Assembly (NCBI GenBank): GCA_025517525.1
Contig: JAOPJZ010000003.1
Span: 248,001 to 312,000 of the forward strand
Direction: 5' to 3'
DNA from: Natronosalvus hydrolyticus
GTDB taxonomy: Archaea > Halobacteriota > Halobacteria > Halobacteriales > Natrialbaceae
Length of the DNA: 64,000 bases
Each line of letters begins with the position of its first letter. Within the stretch, counting starts at the first letter, position 1. Shown here one piece after another: positions 19,627 to 26,821 of the stretch. Both the position numbers and the translations under genes were made by a program. Below the pieces are notes generated by a model. The model was not told where the DNA came from. It worked only from the letters and a program-made list of their open reading frames with translations, and did no database searches.

Positions 19627-20451
19627 TCAGGATCGAAGCTTTTCGATTCGCTTTTCGGCTGGCGGGTGGGTCGCAAAGAGCGTCGCCATCAGACCCTTGT
19701 CGCCGTTGAAAATAGCCATTGCGCTGACGCTATCGTCGAGATTCGACTCCCGACCTTCCGCGCCACGAGAGATTTTCTCGAGGGCACGGGCAAGCGGGTC
19801 GCCAGCCCCGATGGCCTGGCGCGCGTCGTCGTCGGCGACGTACTCGCGGTACCGCGAGATGGCGAGGACGAAGACCGTGACCAGCATGTTCGCCAGCATG
19901 GAGGCGGCCATCGCCAGGACGTAGGTGCCGATATTGCGTTCGCCACCCATGAGGACGGCGAAGTAGGCCACGTATCCGACCATCATCGCGATGGAGCTGC
20001 CGATGACCATCGCCACGACGTCCCGGTTTTTGATGTGGGCGAGTTCGTGAGCGATGACGCCCTCGAGTTCGTCTTTCTCGAGCAAGCGAATGAGTTCGGT
20101 GGAGACGACGACGACGCCGGCACCCTTCCGACCGGTGGCGAAGGCGTTAGGCGTGCCCATGTCCATCACCATGAGTTTGGGCTTGTCGATGCCCATCTTC
20201 CGACTCAGTTTGTCGGTCATGAAGTGGATCTGTTGATACTGCCCCTCCTCCGGCATCGGCTCTGCCCCCCGAAGGGCGGCCCACTTGCCGATCTTATACT
20301 GGATGGCGGGCAAAACGAGCAGTCCCAGTCCCACGATGGGCCAGTACCCAAAGCCAAAGACGCTCAGGGCGAACGTCGCCACGAGCATGTAGAACCCGAA
20401 GAGGATCGTGCCGACGACGGCCATTCGAACTTTCAGTCCAAAGTCGGTCAT
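19627..20451 (-). CDS. htpX: HtpX-like membrane zinc metalloprotease (M48)
   Basis: A 274-residue membrane protease for quality control of membrane proteins. Two N-terminal membrane segments (about 10-30 and 35-52) precede the zinc motif HELAH at 135-139, two further segments (about 147-165 and 178-200), and the third ligand region SRYREYVADDDA. It is full length and active-looking. The ATG at 20451 is supported by a TATA-like stretch (on this strand CTTTTATACGG, about 20475-20485) 24-34 bases upstream; an in-frame ATG at 20511 lies upstream of that box. Confidence 0.93.
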   Translation of the reverse strand: MTDFGLKVRMAVVGTILFGFYMLVATFALSVFGFGYWPIVGLGLLVLPAIQYKIGKWAALRGAEPMPEEGQYQQIHFMTDKLSRKMGIDKPKLMVMDMGTPNAFATGRKGAGVVVVSTELIRLLEKDELEGVIAHELAHIKNRDVVAMVIGSSIAMMVGYVAYFAVLMGGERNIGTYVLAMAASMLANMLVTVFVLAISRYREYVADDDARQAIGAGDPLARALEKISRGAEGRESNLDDSVSAMAIFNGDKGLMATLFATHPPAEKRIEKLRS

Positions 20452-20624
20452 GTGCAGATGGTTTGGGGGTTCCACCGTATAAAAGTCGCGGGAATCGACC
20501 GATACAATCAATATGGATTGACACGTTCTCCTGTGCCGTCCGTTGCTGTGTCGTGTGATACCACGCGCGGCAGCATTTGTCGAAAGTCACAACCGATAAG
20601 TCCGTTGCGTTCGTGGGTTGGTAC

Positions 20625-20702
20625 ATGCGCCGCGTCACACTCGAGGGTCGCTCGTCGACCGTGAGCGACGCGGCCCCTCGTTTTCTGAAAAAACGCGTGT
20701 GA
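20625..20702 (+). CDS. Possible 25-residue leader peptide of the lysine operon
   Basis: Short ORF reading MRRVTLEGRSSTVSDAAPRF, then LKKRV. Two adjacent AAA Lys codons lie three and four codons before the TGA. A TATA-like CGATAAGT at about 20593-20600 is placed for a transcript starting at its ATG. The ORF contains one stem-loop and is followed by two more before dapA. This resembles a bacterial-type amino-acid leader peptide, but attenuation of this kind is not established in haloarchaea. It could be a chance ORF. Confidence 0.35.
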   Translation: MRRVTLEGRSSTVSDAAPRFLKKRV

Positions 20703-20771
20703 GAGTGCTCGCTGCGAGGGTAGCAACCTCGTCTCGGGCGCGACTCAGAACGCACGAACTTCGACCGATCA

Positions 20772-20829
20772 GGTGACCATCGCTCGAGGCGGAGTCGACC
20801 GGTCAGACACGCTCTCGAGATCGGTCACC
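20772..20829. promoter_or_regulatory. Strong stem-loop just before dapA
   Basis: Arms GGTGACC with nearby CTCGAG on the left, and CTCGAG with GGTCACC on the right, form a long interrupted stem. It ends 23 bases before the dapA ATG. It could control ribosome access or transcription continuation into dapA. Seen in sequence; the function is inferred. Confidence 0.45.
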
Positions 20830-20852
20830 ACACCACTCCACCGACCACACCA

Positions 20853-21767
20853 ATGACACACGATATCGACTTTACGGGCGTCTTCCCGGCGATGTGTACG
20901 CCCTTCGACGCCGACGAACGCATCGACTTCGAAACACTGCAGACCGACGCACAGCGCCTCGAGGCCGCTGGGGTCGACGGCCTGGTTCCCGTCGGCTCGA
21001 CCGGCGAATCCGCGACGCTGACTCACGACGAACACGTCCGGGTCGTCGAGGCGGTTATCGACGCCGTCGACGACGTACCCGTCATCGCGGGTACCGGCTC
21101 GAACAACACGCGCGAAGCGCTCGAACTCTCCGAACGAGCGGCCGACGCCGGTGCCGACGGCCTCCTCCTGATTTCACCGTACTACAACAAGCCCGAACAG
21201 CAGGGCTTCCTCGAGCACTACCAGACCATCGCGGACGCCGTCGACGTGCCACAGATCGTTTACAACGTGCCGTCCCGAACGGGCCAGACCATCGAACCCG
21301 ACACCGTGGTCGAACTGGCTTCTCATCCAACCATTGCCGGATACAAGGCGGCTGAGGGTGATCTGGGCGTCATCGGCGAGATCGTCGAACGGACGACCGA
21401 GCACGACTTTTCCGTGCTCTCCGGCGACGACGCACTCACACTTCCGCTGCTATCGGTCGGCGGAAGCGGCGCCATCAGCGTTGTCGCGAACATCGAACCC
21501 GAGCGAACCGTCGCCATGGTCGGCGCGGCGCTCGAGGGTGACTACGAGCGCGCTCGGGCGATTCATCACGAACTCGGGCCGCTGATGCGCGAACTCTTCG
21601 TCGAGACCAACCCGATACCGGTCAAGGAAGCGATGGAAATCCGCGGCTACGGGCCCGGTCGACTTCGATCACCGTTGACGCGCCTGCGCGAGGAGAACCG
21701 CGAACCGCTCGAATCGATCCTGCATGAACTCGAGACGGCCGACGTCTCGAGGGCGGAGGTCGAGTAA
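20853..21767 (+). CDS. dapA: 4-hydroxy-tetrahydrodipicolinate synthase
   Basis: A 304-residue TIM-barrel enzyme that condenses pyruvate with aspartate semialdehyde, the first committed step to diaminopimelate and lysine. The Schiff-base Lys165 (IAGYKAAEGD), catalytic Tyr137 (IVYNVPSRTGQ) and the second Tyr111 (SPYYNKP) are present, as is the GSTGES loop at 48-53. First gene of the operon. Its TAA shares its last base with the dapB ATG. It is preceded by a leader of about 230 bases rather than by a close promoter. Confidence 0.95.
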   Translation: MTHDIDFTGVFPAMCTPFDADERIDFETLQTDAQRLEAAGVDGLVPVGSTGESATLTHDEHVRVVEAVIDAVDDVPVIAGTGSNNTREALELSERAADAGADGLLLISPYYNKPEQQGFLEHYQTIADAVDVPQIVYNVPSRTGQTIEPDTVVELASHPTIAGYKAAEGDLGVIGEIVERTTEHDFSVLSGDDALTLPLLSVGGSGAISVVANIEPERTVAMVGAALEGDYERARAIHHELGPLMRELFVETNPIPVKEAMEIRGYGPGRLRSPLTRLREENREPLESILHELETADVSRAEVE

Positions 21768-22534
21768 TGAGTGTCAGCGTCGGCGTGACCGGAGCAACCG
21801 GTCGAATGGGACGGGCAGTCCTCGAACTCGTTCTCGAGCGAGAGGACTGTTCGCTCGCGTTCGCGGTCAATCGGTCGACCGATATCGAGACGGTCGCGGG
21901 CGTCGAAATCGAATCCGCACTCGAGTTCGTTCCACTGCTGGAAGAACGCAATCCTGACGTAGTCGTCGATTTCACGGGCCCGAAATCGACGCTCGAGTAC
22001 GCGAGTGCCTGTGCGGAAGCGGGCGTCGCGTTCGTGACGGGGACGACCGGGTTTTCGGCCCCCCAGCGAAGTCAACTCGAGGCCTACGGTGATACGATCC
22101 CGTTGCTCCACGCACCGAACTTCGCCCGCGGCGTCCAGACACTCGTCGACATCATCGGCGACGCCGTCTCGAACCTGCCCGGCTACGACCTCGAACTGGT
22201 CGAGACCCATCACAACGGAAAACGAGACGCCCCGAGCGGGACGGCAAACCGACTGCTCGAGGAAATCGAATCCGCGGGCGACTTCACGGGTCGAACGCAT
22301 GGTCGCGAGGGTGACCAGCCCCGCGAAGCCGGCGAAATCGGCGTACACGCCCTTCGTGCAGGCTCGATTACCGGCGAACACGAGGTCGTGCTCGCGGGCA
22401 ACCACGAGGAACTGCGACTGACCCACCGGGCCGAAGACCGCGGCGTGTTCGCTGCGGGAGCCGTCGACGCGGCCGTCTGGCTCGCTGGGGCAGCACCCGG
22501 CCGATACGACTTTTCGACCGTGATCTCATCGTAA
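21767..22534 (+). CDS. dapB: 4-hydroxy-tetrahydrodipicolinate reductase
   Basis: A 255-residue NAD(P)H-dependent reductase. The nucleotide-binding loop GVTGATGRMGR is at residues 6-16, and the catalytic motif ETHHNGKRDAPSGTA at 146-160 carries the catalytic His pair and Lys152. It overlaps dapA by one base, indicating coupled translation. A 36-base gap to dapD contains an AT-rich TATTATCCATAT that might be an internal promoter. Confidence 0.95.
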   Translation: MSVSVGVTGATGRMGRAVLELVLEREDCSLAFAVNRSTDIETVAGVEIESALEFVPLLEERNPDVVVDFTGPKSTLEYASACAEAGVAFVTGTTGFSAPQRSQLEAYGDTIPLLHAPNFARGVQTLVDIIGDAVSNLPGYDLELVETHHNGKRDAPSGTANRLLEEIESAGDFTGRTHGREGDQPREAGEIGVHALRAGSITGEHEVVLAGNHEELRLTHRAEDRGVFAAGAVDAAVWLAGAAPGRYDFSTVISS

Positions 22535-22570
22535 CTCTCAATACCCGAATACAGCCATTATTATCCATAT

Positions 22571-23416
22571 ATGTCCACTAATGCACTCGAATCCGAAATC
22601 ACCGATCTGTGGAACCGCTACCAGACCGACGACGTCGACGAATCCACCGTCAGCGAAGACGAACTGGCCTCCCTCGCCGCGTTTCTCGACGCACTCGAGG
22701 CGGGCGACGTCCGGGCGGCCGAACCCCGCGGTGGGGAGTGGCAGGTAAACGCCTGGGTCAAACAGGGTATCTTGCTCACCTTCGGTCTCCACGAAACCCG
22801 CGTTCGAGAGTACGGCGATGTCGCGTACAACGACGTCCTCCCGCTTGCTCAGACGGCGGATTTCGGCGACCGTGGCTCGAGAAACACGCCCGACGGGACC
22901 GTCGTTCGTCGGGGCGCTCGCGTCGGCTCGAACTGTATCCTGATGAGCCCCTCGTTCGTCAACATCGGCGCACACGTCGGCGACGGTGCGCTCGTCGACT
23001 CCTGTGACACTGTCGGCTCCTGTGCGCAGATTGGTGAGAACGCCAAACTCGGCGCGAACACGCTCATCGGCGGCGTCCTCGAACCGGTCGAGAACGCGCC
23101 GGTCATCGTCGAAGACGGCGTTTCCCTCGGCGCTGGCTGTCGGGTCACCTCCGGCTTCGTCGTCGGCGAGAACTCCGTCGTCGGCGAGAACACGCTCCTG
23201 ACACCGCGAATCCCGGTGTACGACCTCGTCGAGGAGGAGGTGCTGTACGGCGAACTGCCGCCCGAACGGCGGGCCTTTACGCGCTTCGTCGAATCGTCCA
23301 TCGGGGACCACGACCTGTTCGAGGGCGGGGCCTACAAGCCAGCCGTGGTCGCCACGGCGCTCGAGGACCGCACCCTCGAGCGCTCGGAACGCGAAGAGGT
23401 GTTACGGGATCAATGA
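22571..23416 (+). CDS. dapD: Tetrahydrodipicolinate N-succinyltransferase
   Basis: A 281-residue enzyme with an N-terminal helical domain (1-90) and a left-handed beta helix of hexapeptide repeats (about 110-235: VRRGARVGSNC, INIGAHVGDGA-like turns, KLGANTLIGGV). It transfers succinyl from succinyl-CoA and so places this operon in the succinylase branch. Its TGA overlaps the lysA ATG (ATGA). Confidence 0.93.
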   Translation: MSTNALESEITDLWNRYQTDDVDESTVSEDELASLAAFLDALEAGDVRAAEPRGGEWQVNAWVKQGILLTFGLHETRVREYGDVAYNDVLPLAQTADFGDRGSRNTPDGTVVRRGARVGSNCILMSPSFVNIGAHVGDGALVDSCDTVGSCAQIGENAKLGANTLIGGVLEPVENAPVIVEDGVSLGAGCRVTSGFVVGENSVVGENTLLTPRIPVYDLVEEEVLYGELPPERRAFTRFVESSIGDHDLFEGGAYKPAVVATALEDRTLERSEREEVLRDQ

Positions 23417-24780
23417 GCGACGCCGTATCGGACGCATCGAACTCGCAAATTCGTCGCCTGGCCGACTGGGACGCGAGCCGACTTCGCGACCTGGCCGACG
23501 ACCACGGGACGCCGCTTTACGTCCTCGACCGCGAGCGAGTGCGCCAGAACTACGCCCGCCTCGAGGCCGCCTTCCCCGATGCGGAGGTGCTGTACGCGGC
23601 GAAGGCCAACGCGCTCGGCGACGTCCTCGAGACCGTGCTCGAAGCCGGTGGTGGTATCGAGTGTGCGTCCGCGGGAGAACTCCGCCGAGCGCTCGCGGCC
23701 GGAGCAACGGGTGACCAGGTCCATTACACGGCCGTCAACCCGCCAGCGGCGGACCTGGATATTGCCGTCGAGGCGGCAGCCGAGCAGCCACGAATGACGA
23801 TCACTGCCGGCGCCGAGGATACCATCGACCGACTCGCCGAGCGCGGCTACGACGGACGGCTCTGTCTGCGGGTGAATCCCGGTATCGGTGCCGGGCACCA
23901 CGAAAAGGTGCGAACCGGGGCCGATGCCAAGTTCGGCGTCCCGGCCGAGCGCGCCGTCGAAACCGTCCTCGAGGCCGCCGAACGCGGCTTCGACGTCGTC
24001 GGCATTCACGCACACGTCGGGTCCGGCGTCTCGAGTGACGACCTCGAGGCCCACCGGGAGTTCGTCTCGCGGATGGGTGACCTCGCTCGGAACGTGAACG
24101 AGGCGCTCGAACCGGCCGCGACGGATTCGAGTACCGCTGAATCGGCCGTCTCGAAGGGTCTCGAGTTCGTCGACGTCGGTGGGGGCTTCGGCGTCCCCTA
24201 CCGTGAAACTGACGCACCACTCGATCTCGAGGCGGTCGCGACGGCTACTCGAGACGCGCTCGGACCACTCGACGCTCGACTGACGATCGAACCGGGCCGT
24301 TATCTCGTCGCCGACGCGGGCGTCTTGCTCACGCGCGTCAATACGGTCAAACCCGCACCCGAAACGACCGTCGTCGGCGTCGATGCCGGGATGACGACCC
24401 TCCTACGGCCCGCGATGTACGGCTCCTATCACCCGATCTGTAACCTCGCTTCCGATGTCGACGACCGGTCGACCCTCGAGCAAACCGTGACCGGGCCGAT
24501 CTGTGAGAGTGCGGATGTCTTTTGCACTGACCGGCGGCTGCCCGAAAGCGCCCGCGGCGACCTGCTCGCTATCGGGAACGCCGGTGCGTACGGCTACGAA
24601 ATGGCGAGCACGTACAACTCTCGGCCGCGGCCCGCCTCGGTCGTGTTCGAGGCCGACGGCTCGAGTCGAATTGCCCGGCGTCGGGAGACGCTTGACGATG
24701 TGGTCCGCCTCGAACGCAGTGGCGAGGAGCGCCAGACGCAGTCGGCGGAAACGGCCGGCTCGCCGGAGGTGCGCCGATGA
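23413..24780 (+). CDS. lysA: Diaminopimelate decarboxylase
   Basis: A 455-residue fold-III PLP enzyme that produces lysine from meso-diaminopimelate. The PLP Lys64 lies in LYAAKANAL, the phosphate-binding DVGGGFGVPY is near residue 250 and the C-terminal CESADVFCTDR carries the active-site Cys. The last about 25 residues, after the catalytic domain, are a polar tail. The ATGA overlaps on both sides (dapD and dapF) indicate strict translational coupling. Confidence 0.95.
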   Translation: MSDAVSDASNSQIRRLADWDASRLRDLADDHGTPLYVLDRERVRQNYARLEAAFPDAEVLYAAKANALGDVLETVLEAGGGIECASAGELRRALAAGATGDQVHYTAVNPPAADLDIAVEAAAEQPRMTITAGAEDTIDRLAERGYDGRLCLRVNPGIGAGHHEKVRTGADAKFGVPAERAVETVLEAAERGFDVVGIHAHVGSGVSSDDLEAHREFVSRMGDLARNVNEALEPAATDSSTAESAVSKGLEFVDVGGGFGVPYRETDAPLDLEAVATATRDALGPLDARLTIEPGRYLVADAGVLLTRVNTVKPAPETTVVGVDAGMTTLLRPAMYGSYHPICNLASDVDDRSTLEQTVTGPICESADVFCTDRRLPESARGDLLAIGNAGAYGYEMASTYNSRPRPASVVFEADGSSRIARRRETLDDVVRLERSGEERQTQSAETAGSPEVRR

Positions 24781-25673
24781 GTGCGTTCGCCGACATCCCT
24801 TTCGAGAAGTACCACGGCACCGGAAACGACTTCCTCGTTATCGACGCTGAGACGTACGTCCCCGACCGACGGGGACTGGCGGCCCGCGAGTGCAACCGCG
24901 AGGCCGGTGTCGGTGCCGACGGGGTTCTGTATCTCGCGCTCGAAGACCAGTACTCGCCGCCTCGCGTCATTATGACGCTCGTCCAGCCTGACGGTGGCAC
25001 CGCACCGATGTGTGGCAACGGGGCACGCGTCGCGGGCCAGTGGGCGATGGAACGTACCGGCAGCGACGAGGTCATGATCGACACGCAGTCGGGTACCCGC
25101 CACGCCTCCCGGGAGGGAGACCGGATCGCCGTCGAGATGGGCGTTCCCACGTTCCAGCCACGGGGCATTCCTGCCACGGCTGACGGTCCGCTGCTCGAGA
25201 CCGAAATCGCGGGTCTCGAGGTGAGCGTGGTCAACACGGGCGTCCCGCACGCGGTCGCGTTCGTCGAGAACGTCCCGGACGAGTTCGTCGATACCGACGC
25301 ACTCGAGGCGGGCGTCGATCGCCTCGACGCGGTCGATCTCGATGCGGTGGCAAAGCCCGTTCGCCACGCCGATATCTTCCCGCTGGGGACGAACGTGGTC
25401 CTCGCGAGTCCTAACGACCAGGGCGGGTTCGACCAGCGAACGTTCGAGCGCGGCGTCGAGGGCGAAACCGATGCCTGCGGAACGGGTGCAGTCGCCATCG
25501 CCGCCGTCGCTCGTCGACTGGGCATGGCCGAGTCGGACGAACCGGTCCCGATCAGTCCCATCGGTGGCGACCTCGAGATCACCTTCGACGGCGAGCGCGC
25601 GACGCTCATCGGTCCGGTCGTCCACGAGTTCGACGGCACCGTCAAAAGCACCCACTTCTCGTTCGAACCGTGA
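24777..25673 (+). CDS. dapF: Diaminopimelate epimerase
   Basis: A 298-residue PLP-independent epimerase converting LL- to meso-diaminopimelate. The two catalytic cysteines are C79 (PMCGNGARV) and C234 (DACGTGAVA). The N-terminal KYHGTGNDF signature is present. It overlaps lysA (ATGA) and the following M20 gene (GTGA). Placing the epimerase after lysA is common in haloarchaeal lysine operons. Confidence 0.95.
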   Translation: MSAFADIPFEKYHGTGNDFLVIDAETYVPDRRGLAARECNREAGVGADGVLYLALEDQYSPPRVIMTLVQPDGGTAPMCGNGARVAGQWAMERTGSDEVMIDTQSGTRHASREGDRIAVEMGVPTFQPRGIPATADGPLLETEIAGLEVSVVNTGVPHAVAFVENVPDEFVDTDALEAGVDRLDAVDLDAVAKPVRHADIFPLGTNVVLASPNDQGGFDQRTFERGVEGETDACGTGAVAIAAVARRLGMAESDEPVPISPIGGDLEITFDGERATLIGPVVHEFDGTVKSTHFSFEP

Positions 25674-26794
25674 CGGGGGAACGCTCGGACTTCGACCCGC
25701 TCGCGTTCCTCGAGGAGAGCGTCGCGATTCCCTCCCACCCCGACGCTGGCATCGACCGAATGCGCGCATTTCTCGTTGAAACCCTCGAGAAACACGGTCT
25801 CGAGCCATCGGTCGACTCGGCCGGAAACGTGCTGACGACGCGCACCGATGGCGAGGAGCCGTCCCGATCGTACGTTTTGAACACCCACATCGACACCGTT
25901 TCGCCACACGTCCCGCTCGAGGTCACTGATGACGAGATTCGGGGTCGTGGATCCTGTGATGCCAAAGGCCAACTGGCAACCCTGCTCGCGGCGTTTCTCG
26001 GAGCCGACATCGAGGACACGCGGGTCACGCTGGCGATTACACCGGACGAGGAGATTCTGTCGACCGGTGCGCACGCGCTGGTTGGGGAAAATCCCGACCT
26101 GTTCGCCGAAGCTGACGCCGTCATCGTCGGCGAACCGACCGGACTCGACGTCTGTACGGCCGCAAAAGGACGGTTCGAGGGAACGATAACGCTGTCCGGA
26201 GCCAACGCGCACGCTGCCGAGCCACAGTCCGGTGTCAACGCAATCAGCGCGCTCGAGGCCGTCCTCGGCGCGCTCGAGACGTTCGATGCACGGGCAGACG
26301 CACCCCCGGTCCATCCACAGCTCGGAGCGCCGACGCTCACACCGACGGTCGTCGAGGGCGGTGACGCGACCAATCAGGTGCCGGATGCGGTTCGACTCAC
26401 CGTCGACCGGCGGAGCGTTCCACCCGAGACGACGACAGACTTTCGGACGGCCCTGCTCGAACACTTTCGGGATGCAGTCGCTGAGGACGTGGGTGTCGAC
26501 TTCGCGTTCACCGAACGCCCGACACCCTTCCTCGAGGCCTGGGAGACCGACGCGAGTGAACCCGTGGTCGAAACCCTGCAATCGGCGTGTGGTGGCGACG
26601 TCCGGCCCTTTACCGCGGCCACAGAGGCTTCGTACTTCGCCGCACACGCCCCGACGGTCGTCTTCGGGCCGGGCGTGCTGGCAGACGACGAGGGCGCGGT
26701 TGCCCATTCCCCGCGCGAGTACGTCCGGACGGCGGACGTCCTCGAGGGGATTGCTGCCGTCGAGCGGGTGCTCGAGTCGTCTGTTCAGGGGTAG
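25670..26794 (+). CDS. dapE: M20 peptidase, probable succinyl-diaminopimelate desuccinylase
   Basis: A 374-residue M20 metallohydrolase. Zinc ligands and catalytic residues: H73 and D75 (NTHIDTVSPH), D97 (GSCDAKGQ) and the Glu pair at 128-129 (ITPDEEIL). An insertion domain (about 175-285) mediates dimerisation. It starts with GTG inside the dapF stop (GTGA). As the last gene of a DAP operon with dapD, it is most likely DapE. Related M20 enzymes (ArgE, LysK) cannot be excluded by sequence alone. The aminotransferase dapC is not in the operon. Confidence 0.85.
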   Translation: MTGERSDFDPLAFLEESVAIPSHPDAGIDRMRAFLVETLEKHGLEPSVDSAGNVLTTRTDGEEPSRSYVLNTHIDTVSPHVPLEVTDDEIRGRGSCDAKGQLATLLAAFLGADIEDTRVTLAITPDEEILSTGAHALVGENPDLFAEADAVIVGEPTGLDVCTAAKGRFEGTITLSGANAHAAEPQSGVNAISALEAVLGALETFDARADAPPVHPQLGAPTLTPTVVEGGDATNQVPDAVRLTVDRRSVPPETTTDFRTALLEHFRDAVAEDVGVDFAFTERPTPFLEAWETDASEPVVETLQSACGGDVRPFTAATEASYFAAHAPTVVFGPGVLADDEGAVAHSPREYVRTADVLEGIAAVERVLESSVQG

Positions 26795-26821
26795 AAAGTG
26801 AACCGCGGCTTCTCGAGGGAG

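Larger units (their letters stand above)
20452..20852. other. Long intergenic region with lysine-operon leader
   Basis: About 400 bases between the divergent htpX and dapA. The left 40 bases hold the htpX promoter. The right part holds a 25-codon ORF (20625-20702) and at least three stem-loops (20647-20669, 20715-20731, 20772-20829). No TATA-like sequence lies 20-40 bases before the dapA ATG, so the dapA transcript probably starts near 20620 and has an unusually long leader. Confidence 0.55.

Noticed and set aside
24569..26707. A very long open frame on the minus strand opposite lysA, dapF and dapE
   Set aside because: It is antisense to three well-recognised, overlapping enzymes. Long antisense frames are common in GC-rich haloarchaeal genes because of third-position bias. 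The translation is rich in Arg, Ser and Cys and has no domain pattern.
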